Origin: an uncultured Ruminococcus sp.
GTDB lineage: Bacteria > Bacillota > Clostridia > Oscillospirales > Ruminococcaceae
Length of the DNA stretch: 48,518 bases
Direction: 5' to 3'
NCBI GenBank assembly: GCA_937872775.1
Contig: CALMUA010000124.1
Span: 1 to 48,518 of the forward strand
The position numbers and the translations under genes are program-made. The notes beneath the pieces are model-generated. The model did not search any database. It was not told where the DNA came from and saw only the letters and a program-made list of their open reading frames with translations. This document shows positions 33,433 to 41,191 of the stretch, piece by piece; the first letter of the stretch is position 1, and every line of letters starts with the position of its first letter.

Positions 33433-34503
33433 ATGGCTAAGGTTATGGTAGGAATGAGCGGCGGAGTAGACAGCTCTGTTGCAGCAAAGGTATTGCTTGA
33501 AAAAGGCTATGAGGTTACCGGAGTTACAATAAAAATGTTTTCTTCTGATGATATTTCAGATACAGAGACAAAAACGTGCTGTTCACTTTCAGATGTTGAG
33601 GACGCAAGAGCTGTTGCCTATAAACTTGGCTTTGATCACCTTGTTTTTAATTTTAAACAGGAATTTCACAAATATGTTATAAATAATTTTATTGAAAGCT
33701 ATATTTCTGGAAAGACTCCTAATCCGTGCATAGAGTGCAACAGAAATATAAAGTTTGACAAAATGCTCAGACGTGCAGAAGAGCTTGGATATGACTATAT
33801 TGCAACAGGACATTATGCAGTAAGGGAGTACAATGAGAGTACCGGAAAATACATTCTTAAAAGGCCGAAGGACAGATCGAAGGATCAGACATATGTTCTG
33901 TATAATCTTACTCAGTATCAGTTGTCAAAAACACTTTTTCCTCTTGCAGACTATGAAAAAACTGAAGTAAGAAAGATGGCTGAAGAGTCTGGACTCGTAA
34001 ATTATAGAAAACCTGACAGCCAGGATATCTGCTTTGTTCCTGACGGAAAATACGGTGAATTTATAAGAGAAAAATCAGGAGTTCCGGTATCAGAGGGAAA
34101 TTTCATTGACAAAGACGGGAATATTCTTGGAACACATAAGGGAATAATCTATTATACGATAGGACAGAGAAAGGGACTTGGAATAGCACTAGGAAAACCA
34201 GTATTCGTAACACGCAAAGACAGTGTTTCAAATACTGTAACGCTTGGAAGCAGTGAAGATCTTTTTACATCAGAGCTTACAGCGGATAATGTTAATTTTA
34301 TTTCGGGAGAATTTCCTCAGGAACCACTTCATGTAACAGCAAAGTCACGTTATAATCAGAAGGATGAACCGGCAGTTGTATATCCTATTGAAGACGGAAA
34401 AGTAAGGGTTGTATTTGAAAAGCCTCAGAGAGCAGTTACAAGCGGACAAGCTGTTGTATTTTATGATGGAGATATTGTACTCGGAGGCGGATGTATAGAA
34501 TAA
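33433..34503 (+). CDS. mnmA: tRNA-specific 2-thiouridylase MnmA
   Basis: 356 residues. It thiolates U34 of tRNA-Lys, -Glu and -Gln using a relayed persulfide. The PP-loop MSGGVDSS is at 8-15; the catalytic pair is C102 (NPCIECNR) and C200 (DSQDICFV), spaced as in E. coli. GIIYYTIGQRKGLGI is conserved. It begins 19 bases after the dockerin-peptidase gene and may be read from the same promoter, an unusual pairing. No clear promoter of its own was seen. Confidence 0.96.
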   Translation: MAKVMVGMSGGVDSSVAAKVLLEKGYEVTGVTIKMFSSDDISDTETKTCCSLSDVEDARAVAYKLGFDHLVFNFKQEFHKYVINNFIESYISGKTPNPCIECNRNIKFDKMLRRAEELGYDYIATGHYAVREYNESTGKYILKRPKDRSKDQTYVLYNLTQYQLSKTLFPLADYEKTEVRKMAEESGLVNYRKPDSQDICFVPDGKYGEFIREKSGVPVSEGNFIDKDGNILGTHKGIIYYTIGQRKGLGIALGKPVFVTRKDSVSNTVTLGSSEDLFTSELTADNVNFISGEFPQEPLHVTAKSRYNQKDEPAVVYPIEDGKVRVVFEKPQRAVTSGQAVVFYDGDIVLGGGCIE

Positions 34504-34568
34504 CTTATTCTATATTTTTGCAGGGCTTTTCGGTTGCAATGCCAGCAACTTAATTATTATAAAACATA

Positions 34569-34703
34569 TTAAGAGTTAAATAGAATATTCAGGGACAAAA
34601 ACTTTTCTCTGATTATAGGAATCCCGCCGCTTGCTATATCAATTCCTGTCACTAAAATTTCTTCTGATACTTGGATTATCTCATCATTTTGTGTATAATT
34701 CAT
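34569..34703 (-). pseudogene. IS110-family transposase, 5' remnant
   Basis: A 44-codon minus-strand frame begins MNYTQNDEIIQVSEEILV, then TGIDIAS. This matches the start of IS110-type DEDD recombinases as I know them in this group (MNYTQNEKI..., GIDIA with the first catalytic Asp). After IAS the family would continue toward HYARAFDWRG, but the reading diverges and stops 19 codons later. GAAGGT about ten bases upstream is a possible ribosome-binding site. The rest of the element is gone. A foldable noncoding stretch lies directly upstream, where IS110 elements encode their bridge RNA. The family call rests on about 24 residues. Confidence 0.5.
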
Positions 34704-34709
34704 ATTATA

Positions 34710-34860
34710 GACCTTCGGTTTTTATTGTGTATTACGTAGTTGATTTACACTTTAATTTTACCGTAAGGTCTTATTTTTTTACCTTCCATTTTAGTTCATT
34801 ACAGAATGATTCGGACACATATCTGCTTTATTTTTGTGTATGGCTGAGTAGTAACACAAG
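34710..34860 (-). ncRNA. possible relic bridge RNA / structured noncoding stretch
   Basis: Minus-strand RNA from here can fold into a stem GACCTTACGG/CCGAAGGTC (34761-34770 with 34710-34718), an internal loop of 10 and 8 bases, an inner stem GTGTA/TACAC (34746-34750 with 34727-34731) and a 14-base loop. A second hairpin TTGTGT/ACACAA (34834-34839, 34854-34859) also has a 14-base loop. Stem-internal loop-stem units upstream of an IS110 recombinase are how bridge RNAs are built. On the plus strand the first stem is followed by TTATTTTTTT and could instead terminate mnmA. The rest of 34861-35020 shows only a 6-bp hairpin (34943-34959). Confidence 0.3.
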
Positions 34861-35023
34861 TTTTATTGTATTGCTTATATTTTTCAAAAAAAGTATTGAA
34901 TTTATTTGCAAAGTATGCTATGATTATAAAGCATTTAAAGTCCGTCGTTTTTTACGACGAGAGTTAATGCCATTTGATGACATTAAAACGAATAGTCCGC
35001 TGCATATTTGCTTTGATTAAGCT

Positions 35024-35029
35024 TATAAT
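35024..35029 (+). promoter_or_regulatory. candidate -10 box for rplS
   Basis: A perfect TATAAT lies 36 bases before the rplS start, but no acceptable -35 is 16-18 bases upstream. A better-spaced pair (TTGGAT 34671, TATAAT 34694) lies farther upstream inside the transposase remnant and would give a 360-base leader. Confidence 0.3.
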
Positions 35030-35065
35030 GTAAGAATGTTCAGAAAATTTAGGAGGAATTTACAA

Positions 35066-35410
35066 ATGAATGCACTCGAATTAATCAGCAAAGACAGTAT
35101 GAAAGCAGAACTTCCAGCTTTTGCAGTTGGTGACACTGTTAAGGTTTATGTAAGAATCAAGGAAGGCGAAAAACACCGTCTTCAGATTTTTGAAGGTACA
35201 GTTATTGCTAAGAAGAACGGCGGTATAAGTGAAACATTTACTGTAAGACGTTTGGCTCATGGCTGTGGAATCGAAAGAGTATTTCCTATGCATGCACCTG
35301 TTGTTGATAAGGTTGAAGTTATCAGAAAAGGTAAAGTACGCAGAGCTAAGTTGTACTATCTCCGTGACAGAGTTGGTAAAGCTGCTAAAATCAAAGAAGC
35401 AGTACGTTAA
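35066..35410 (+). CDS. rplS: 50S ribosomal protein L19
   Basis: 114 residues. L19 sits at the 30S-50S interface. [33 protein letters not shown] and [12 protein letters not shown] are the family motifs. The ATG at 35066 has AGGAGG nine bases upstream; the frame is open for ten more codons but that region holds the ribosome-binding site. It has its own terminator. rimM and trmD, often upstream in other bacteria, are not here. Confidence 0.97.
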   Translation: MNALELISKDSMKAELPAFAVGDTVKVYVRIKEGEKHRLQIFEGTVIAKKNGGISETFTVRRLAHGCGIERVFPMHAPVVDKVEVIRKGKVRRAKLYYLRDRVGKAAKIKEAVR

Positions 35411-35441
35411 TTTATCAGCTGCTGATCTTTTATTGATAGTT

Positions 35442-35466
35442 AAAAGGGACGCTCAGTCCCTTTTTT
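35442..35466 (+). terminator. terminator after rplS
   Basis: Perfect 9-bp stem AAAAGGGAC/GTCCCTTTT (35442-35450, 35456-35464) with a GCTCA loop and a T tract, 31 bases after the rplS stop. Confidence 0.88.
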
Positions 35467-35509
35467 GCTATTAGTATAGTAACAAAACATTTAGAACGGG
35501 GACAATAGA

Positions 35510-36130
35510 ATGGATAACAATACGTCCGTAAGTAATTCAGGCGGTTTTTTCAGCAAATTAATTAATGATATAGCTGATATGATCGAATCAGTTATTTTTT
35601 CTATATTTATTGTTCTTTTGGTATTCACATATTTATTCAGAATATCTGATGTTTCAGGCCCGTCAATGGAGCCTACGCTTATAGAAGATGACAGGGTTCT
35701 TATTTCGTCACTGTTTTATAAACCTAAGCAGAATGATATTATTATTATTGACAGTTCAAAGCTTGATAAGCTTATAGTAAAGAGAACTGTGGCTCTCAGT
35801 GGCCAGAGCGTAAATATAGATTTTGAGTCAGGAATAGTATATGTAGACGGCAAGGCGCTGAATGAGCAGCTCTATAAATTAAATGCTGACGGAACTGCAC
35901 CGGAGCTTAAAGCAGATCATTTTGTAAATACACTTACAACTCAGAATATGGGAGCATTTAAAGACTATCCTGTTACTGTTCCTGAAGGCTATGTATTCGT
36001 TCTTGGTGACAACAGAAACAGATCAAAGGACAGTAAGCATCTGGAACTCGGATTTGTTCCTGAGGATGAAATAGTGGGAAAAGTAATGTTAAGAATATAT
36101 CCATTTTCGAATTTCGGATTTGTTAAATAA
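35510..36130 (+). CDS. lepB: signal peptidase I (first of two tandem copies)
   Basis: 206 residues. An S26 serine-lysine protease that removes signal peptides outside the membrane. One span (about 24-45) precedes the catalytic Ser52 (SGPSMEPT) and Lys91 (LIVKRTVAL); box E GDNRNRSKDSKH is near the C-terminus. A short Asn/Ser-rich N-terminal tail is cytosolic. The next gene is a paralogue 12 bases on, so the two are cotranscribed and probably arose by duplication. Confidence 0.93.
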   Translation: MDNNTSVSNSGGFFSKLINDIADMIESVIFSIFIVLLVFTYLFRISDVSGPSMEPTLIEDDRVLISSLFYKPKQNDIIIIDSSKLDKLIVKRTVALSGQSVNIDFESGIVYVDGKALNEQLYKLNADGTAPELKADHFVNTLTTQNMGAFKDYPVTVPEGYVFVLGDNRNRSKDSKHLELGFVPEDEIVGKVMLRIYPFSNFGFVK

Positions 36131-36142
36131 GGTGGTGTTGAA

Positions 36143-36895
36143 ATGAGCGAGGACATTAAAGAAAAAAATAGTCAGAATGAGACGATCAGTGGCAATGCAG
36201 AAGAAAAAAATGAAGATCAGATAAGCAATGTCATTGAAGAAGAAAACAGTCAGGATCAGATAGATAACGATGATACAGGAAAAAGTGAAGATCAGACACC
36301 CGAAAAAAAAGATGAAGATCAGATAAGCAGAAGTAAAAAGCTATTTAATGATATAACAGATATCATTGAAACAGTAGGTATATGGCTGCTTATATTTCTT
36401 CTGATAAGAGCATATTTGTTTGATCAGGCTACTGTAGATGGTACATCGATGGTTCCTACTCTTGAGGATACACAGAGAATAGTTTACAGTAAGATTTATT
36501 CACCTGACAACGGGGATATTGTTATTGTAAAAAATGAGAAGCTGGGACCCCTTGTAAAAAGAGTTATTGCTGTAGGAGGACAGAAACTTGACATAAGAGA
36601 TGGCTATGTTTATGTAGATGGCCAACAACTCAACGAACAGATTTATGTTCAAGGAGAAAAGCTTACAGCTGATCATTTTATAACTTCACTTACGGAAGTT
36701 AAATTTAATGCATTCAGACAGCCTGAGGAATATCCTCTTACAATACCTGACGGATACATATTTGTTATGGGTGATAACAGATGTGTATCAAATGACAGCC
36801 GAAGTGCAGATGTGGGTTTTGTATCAGAAGATGATGTAGTAGGCAAGGTTGTTATGAGATATTTACCGTTAAATACTATTAAACTTTTTAAATAG
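36143..36895 (+). CDS. lepB: signal peptidase I (second copy) with a long acidic N-terminal tail
   Basis: 250 residues. Ser102 (DGTSMVPT) and Lys139 (PLVKRVIAVGG) are the catalytic pair and box E is GDNRCVSNDSRSADVG. The first 62 residues form an Asp/Glu/Gln/Ser-rich cytosolic region with repeated DQIS-type motifs (EDQISNV, DQIDND, EDQTPE, EDQISRS), absent from the first copy. The span is about 73-92. Function of the tail is unknown; protein docking is a guess. It ends 14 bases before rbgA. Confidence 0.92.
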   Translation: MSEDIKEKNSQNETISGNAEEKNEDQISNVIEEENSQDQIDNDDTGKSEDQTPEKKDEDQISRSKKLFNDITDIIETVGIWLLIFLLIRAYLFDQATVDGTSMVPTLEDTQRIVYSKIYSPDNGDIVIVKNEKLGPLVKRVIAVGGQKLDIRDGYVYVDGQQLNEQIYVQGEKLTADHFITSLTEVKFNAFRQPEEYPLTIPDGYIFVMGDNRCVSNDSRSADVGFVSEDDVVGKVVMRYLPLNTIKLFK

Positions 36896-36909
36896 AACAG
36901 GAAAATTTT

Positions 36910-37785
36910 ATGTCACAAACAGATACAAAATCAATTCAATGGTTCCCGGGACATATGGCAAAAACAAGGAGAAGTATAAAGGAGAATCTTTCCCTTGTAG
37001 ATGCTGTTGTTGAAATAATTGATGCAAGAATTCCTTTAAGCAGCCAGAATCCTGAAATGGGCAGAATGATAAACGGAAAACCAAGAATGCTTATACTGAA
37101 TAAAAGAGATATGGCCGACGAATGTATAACAGACAAATGGATAGCATATTTCAAAAGTAAGGGCATACTTGCAATTTCAATGGACTGTAAAACAGGTAAA
37201 GGTATTAAAAATTTTAATTTTGCACTTGAGCAGCAGCTTCTCAAAGATCTTATACAGAAAAGAAGGGAAAAAGGAATGGTGGGGAGACCGACACGTGTAA
37301 TGGTAGTAGGCATACCGAACGTAGGAAAATCATCATTTATTAATAAAATGTCAGGTTCTAAAAAAGCGAAGGTAGAGGACAGACCAGGAGTTACCCGTGT
37401 AAAACAATGGGTTAAACTTGGCGACAGGGTAGAAATGCTTGACATGCCAGGGGTTCTGTGGCCTAAATTTGACGATCAGACAGTGGCTCAGAAGCTTGCG
37501 TTTACAGGTGCTATCAAGGATGAGATACTTGATATTGAAACGCTTGCGATGATGCTCCTTGAATATCTTGAGGAAAACTATCCTGAAAATCTTATGCAGC
37601 GTTATAAAATCGAACCTTCAGACAGTTATACGGGAAAAATTCTGCTTGATACACTCGGAAGAAAAAGAGGAATGCTTATTTCAGGCGGTGAAGTAAATAC
37701 AGAGCGCGCTTCGATCACTCTGCTTGACGAGTTCAGGGCAGGCAAAACAGGCAATATTTCTCTTGAAGTCCCCCCTGTTAATTAA
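36910..37785 (+). CDS. rbgA: ribosome biogenesis GTPase RbgA (YlqF)
   Basis: 291 residues. It acts in late 50S assembly, needed for incorporation of late proteins such as L16. It is a circularly permuted GTPase: G4 LNKRDMAD comes first, then G1 GIPNVGKSSF and G3 DMPGVLWP. The N-terminal WFPGHMAKT is a family signature. It lies between lepB and rnhB, the order known from Firmicutes (rplS-lepB-rbgA-rnhB). Confidence 0.95.
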   Translation: MSQTDTKSIQWFPGHMAKTRRSIKENLSLVDAVVEIIDARIPLSSQNPEMGRMINGKPRMLILNKRDMADECITDKWIAYFKSKGILAISMDCKTGKGIKNFNFALEQQLLKDLIQKRREKGMVGRPTRVMVVGIPNVGKSSFINKMSGSKKAKVEDRPGVTRVKQWVKLGDRVEMLDMPGVLWPKFDDQTVAQKLAFTGAIKDEILDIETLAMMLLEYLEENYPENLMQRYKIEPSDSYTGKILLDTLGRKRGMLISGGEVNTERASITLLDEFRAGKTGNISLEVPPVN

Positions 37786-37796
37786 GAGGTGAAAAT

Positions 37797-38441
37797 ATGT
37801 CACAGAACCAGAATACAGATTCTTTGTATGAATATGATACTGCAGTCAGAAATGAATGTAATCATATTATTATGTGCGGAGTTGATGAAGCAGGACGAGG
37901 TCCTCTTGCAGGAGATGTCTTTGCAGCAGCAGTAATATTTGATGATTCTGTAAGGATAGAAGGCATCAATGACAGCAAAAAGCTTACTGAAAAGAAGAGA
38001 AATATTCTCTACGATGAAATAATACAAAAAGCATCTGCATACTGTGTAGCCAGGGCAACAGTTGATGAAATTGAAACATTGAATATACTTCAGGCATCAA
38101 TGCTTGCAATGAAAAGAGCTGTCGAAGGACTGGGTGTACATCCGGATCTGGTTATGGCAGACGGAAACAAATGTCCTGATATACCGGATACACAGGTAAG
38201 AGCAGTGATAAAAGGTGATGCATGTTCTGCAAGTATTGCTGCGGCTTCAATTCTTGCAAAGGTTTCGAGAGACAGATACATGGAGGAGATGTCAGGGCTT
38301 TACCCCATGTATTGTTTTGATAAGCACAAAGGCTATGGAACGAAGCTTCACTATCAGAAACTAGATCAATTCGGTCCTTCTCAAATTCACCGTCTCAGCT
38401 TTCTGAGGAAATACTATGACAAAAAAGGAACTGGGGAATAA
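37797..38441 (+). CDS. rnhB: ribonuclease HII
   Basis: 214 residues. It cleaves RNA in RNA-DNA hybrids and removes misincorporated ribonucleotides. CGVDEAGRGPLAGDV supplies the first acidic residues, with INDSKKLTEKKR and ILAKVSRDRYM following. The start has AGAGGTGA upstream. Its end overlaps yraN by 26 bases. Confidence 0.95.
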   Translation: MSQNQNTDSLYEYDTAVRNECNHIIMCGVDEAGRGPLAGDVFAAAVIFDDSVRIEGINDSKKLTEKKRNILYDEIIQKASAYCVARATVDEIETLNILQASMLAMKRAVEGLGVHPDLVMADGNKCPDIPDTQVRAVIKGDACSASIAAASILAKVSRDRYMEEMSGLYPMYCFDKHKGYGTKLHYQKLDQFGPSQIHRLSFLRKYYDKKGTGE

Positions 38442-38802
38442 AGGCGAAACAGCGGTATGTTGTTACCTTCAGAAATATGGCTATAAAATAGTCAGAAGAA
38501 ACTACAGCTGCCGCAGAGGGGAAATAGATATTATTGCAGAAAATGCCGGTACAATAGCGTTTGTCGAAGTTAAGTCAAGAAAAGAAAACAGTATGGTATC
38601 AGGTGTTGACGCAGTAACATACAGTAAAAAACTTAAAATAATAAAAACAGCAGCAAGCTACAGTTATCATAATCCTTTGAGTAAACAGGCAAGATTTGAT
38701 ATTGCAGAGGTAATACTCAGAAATGATGTGCCGTGGGCTATCAGATATTACAAGGATGCTTTTGATATGACAGGCTGCGATATTATGCTTTCAATAAAAT
38801 AG
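38416..38802 (+). CDS. YraN family (UPF0102) endonuclease-like protein
   Basis: 128 residues. The family has a restriction-endonuclease-like fold: GNKGETAVCCYLQKYGY, then RRGEIDIIA (with the acidic residue) and VEVKSRK form the PD-(D/E)xK-type site. It overlaps rnhB in another frame, a conserved arrangement. The precise role is unsettled; a DNA-processing function is supposed. Confidence 0.88.
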   Translation: MTKKELGNKGETAVCCYLQKYGYKIVRRNYSCRRGEIDIIAENAGTIAFVEVKSRKENSMVSGVDAVTYSKKLKIIKTAASYSYHNPLSKQARFDIAEVILRNDVPWAIRYYKDAFDMTGCDIMLSIK

Positions 38803-38874
38803 AATACGGACATTTTATTGCTGCAGAGTATGATGTCTGAGATATTTTTTCTGCGGAGAAACGGAGTAAATTTT

Positions 38875-40371
38875 ATGTTTTATAAAAGTACAAGAAACAG
38901 TAATTTACAGGTGGAAAGTGCTAAAGCAATTTCTCAGGGAATTTCTGAAGATGGCGGTTTGTTTGTGCCTGAATCCATTCCATCGCTTACACTTGATGAG
39001 ATTAAGTATATATCTGATCTGAGCTATTCGTGCAGAGCAGCTTATATTTTCAAAAAATACCTTACAGATTTTACTGATGCGGAAATACAGTATTGTACTG
39101 ATAATGCATATAATGCTAAAAATTTCGAAACAGAAAATATAGATGAAATATCTCATTTATTTGACGGAACATACATGCTTGAACTATGGCATGGATCTAC
39201 ATGTGCATTTAAGGATATGGCACTTCAGATACTTCCTTATTTCCTGACTGTCTCAGCAAAGAAACTTATGATAGACAAGAAAATCATAATACTTGTTGCA
39301 ACATCGGGTGATACGGGCAAGGCAGCACTTGAAGGATTTAAGGATGTTGAGGGTACTCAGATAATGGTATTCTATCCTGAGTGCGGAGTAAGTTCCATGC
39401 AGAAAAGACAGATGACCACACAGGAAGGTTCAAATGTAGGAGTCTGCGCAATAAAGGGAAACTTTGATGACTGTCAGAATGGCGTAAAGAAAATATTTAC
39501 AGACAGTCAGGTAAAACAGGCACTCGATGCAAATAACCTTATGTTTTCAAGTGCAAATTCAATTAACTGGGGTAGACTTGTACCGCAGATAGTTTACTAT
39601 ATCTCAGCTTATGCATCTTTAGTATCTGACGAAGAAATTTCACTTGGTGACAAAATAAATGTAGTAGTACCTACAGGCAATTTCGGAAACATACTTGCAG
39701 CATATTACGCTAAAAAGATGGGACTACCTGTCGGAAAGCTTATATGTGCTTCAAACATAAACAAGGTTCTTACAGATTTCATCAGAACAGGTGTATATGA
39801 CAGAAACAGAGAATTCTACCCTACATGTTCACCATCAATGGATATACTGATATCAAGTAATCTTGAGCGTCTTCTGTATATTCTTTCTGAAGACAATGAT
39901 GCTCAGATAAAAGAATGGTTCGGTTCTCTTGCATCAGAGGGAAGATATGAAGTAACAGATGACATCAAGAAAAAACTTGCTGAAGATTTTTACGGTGGAT
40001 ATTGTGACGATGTTCAGACAAAGCAGACTATTGTGAATATCTACAAAAAATATTCATATGTATGTGATACACATACTGCAGTTGCAGTAAAAGTATGTGA
40101 TGATTACAGGAGAGAAACCAACGATATGACAAAGACACTGATTGCTTCAACGGCAAGTCCTTACAAGTTCAGTGCAAGCGTTCTTGAAGCTATTGACAAA
40201 GACTCTTCATCACTTGATGAATATGCAATGATCGATAAGCTTTGTGAACTTTCAGGCATAGATATTCCTCAGTCACTTGCTGATCTTAAAAACAAACCTG
40301 TACGTTTTAAGGAATCAATTCAAAAAGACGAAATGAAAGAATATGTTCTCAAAGCATTTAATATAAAATAA
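38875..40371 (+). CDS. thrC: threonine synthase
   Basis: 498 residues, the long form. It converts O-phosphohomoserine to threonine with pyridoxal phosphate. The PLP lysine lies in STCAFKDMALQ, preceded by ELWHG; ATSGDTGKAALEGF binds the cofactor phosphate. The ATG at 38875 (MFYKSTRNSN) has GGAG about eight bases upstream; longer in-frame starts lack one. Other threonine pathway genes are not nearby. Confidence 0.95.
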   Translation: MFYKSTRNSNLQVESAKAISQGISEDGGLFVPESIPSLTLDEIKYISDLSYSCRAAYIFKKYLTDFTDAEIQYCTDNAYNAKNFETENIDEISHLFDGTYMLELWHGSTCAFKDMALQILPYFLTVSAKKLMIDKKIIILVATSGDTGKAALEGFKDVEGTQIMVFYPECGVSSMQKRQMTTQEGSNVGVCAIKGNFDDCQNGVKKIFTDSQVKQALDANNLMFSSANSINWGRLVPQIVYYISAYASLVSDEEISLGDKINVVVPTGNFGNILAAYYAKKMGLPVGKLICASNINKVLTDFIRTGVYDRNREFYPTCSPSMDILISSNLERLLYILSEDNDAQIKEWFGSLASEGRYEVTDDIKKKLAEDFYGGYCDDVQTKQTIVNIYKKYSYVCDTHTAVAVKVCDDYRRETNDMTKTLIASTASPYKFSASVLEAIDKDSSSLDEYAMIDKLCELSGIDIPQSLADLKNKPVRFKESIQKDEMKEYVLKAFNIK

Positions 40372-40400
40372 ATTTCTTTTACAGAAAGCAAGGAATAAAT

Positions 40401-41090
40401 ATGTCGCTTTATGCAATAGGAGATTTACACTTATCCCTTAGTGATTTATTCAAGCCTATGGATATTTTTAATGGCTGGGATGGCTATATCGAAAGGCTTG
40501 AAGGAAACTGGAAAAGGTCTGTAAATGAAAATGATACAGTTGTAATTGCTGGTGATACATCATGGGCGATGGGACTTAAAAATTCAGTTAAGGATTTTAC
40601 TTTTATAAATAATCTTCCTGGAAGAAAGATCATTTTAAAGGGTAATCATGATTATTGGTGGGCAACTAAAAGTAAAATGGAGAATTTCTTTGCGGAAAAT
40701 GGCTTTAACACACTTCATATTCTGTTTAATAACTGTTATGCTTACGGTGATTATGGCATCTGTGGGACAAGAGGATGGGTAAGTATTGACGGAGATACAG
40801 AAAATGAAAAAGTTATGGCACGCGAAGTACAGCGTCTGGAGGTATCAATACAGGCTGCGTTATCACAAAATCTGAAACCGGTTGTATTTATGCATTATCC
40901 GCCGTTATACGGATCAAGCTGTAATTTTGATATCCTGGATATACTTTATAAGTACAATATAGAACAATGCTTTTACGGACATATTCATGGATATAGTCAA
41001 AGAAACGCTGTCACAGGTATGCATGATGGTGTTAAATATGATATGATTTCTAGTGATTTTCTACAATTTGTGCCATATAAAGTGATGTAA
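40401..41090 (+). CDS. calcineurin-like metallophosphoesterase
   Basis: 229 residues, cytoplasmic. The dinuclear-metal motifs appear in order: GDLHLS (7-12), AGDTSWAMG, GNHDYWW, MHYPPLYG and GHIHGYS. The family covers phosphatases and phosphodiesterases with varied substrates, which cannot be resolved here. It starts 29 bases after thrC and may share its transcript. Confidence 0.87.
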   Translation: MSLYAIGDLHLSLSDLFKPMDIFNGWDGYIERLEGNWKRSVNENDTVVIAGDTSWAMGLKNSVKDFTFINNLPGRKIILKGNHDYWWATKSKMENFFAENGFNTLHILFNNCYAYGDYGICGTRGWVSIDGDTENEKVMAREVQRLEVSIQAALSQNLKPVVFMHYPPLYGSSCNFDILDILYKYNIEQCFYGHIHGYSQRNAVTGMHDGVKYDMISSDFLQFVPYKVM

Positions 41091-41117
41091 ATTATGAAAA
41101 ACATAGAACAATCCAAT

Positions 41118-41152
41118 TGGCTATAGCCATAATAAATTAAATATGATATAAT
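41118..41152 (+). promoter_or_regulatory. extended -10 promoter of tig with an upstream palindrome
   Basis: TGATATAAT gives an extended -10 (TATAAT 41147-41152). There is no -35; in its place lies a perfect 12-base palindrome, TGGCTATAGCCA (41118-41129). This could be an activator or repressor site. No CIRCE or CtsR box was seen. Confidence 0.55.
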
Positions 41153-41191
41153 AGTTTAGATGTTGTTTAAAAAAATGGAGGACGGTTAAAA

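Noticed and set aside
34631..35020. A 129-codon plus-strand open frame in the mnmA-rplS gap
   Set aside because: No ribosome-binding site, composition of random AT-rich sequence, and it is antisense to the better-supported transposase stub.
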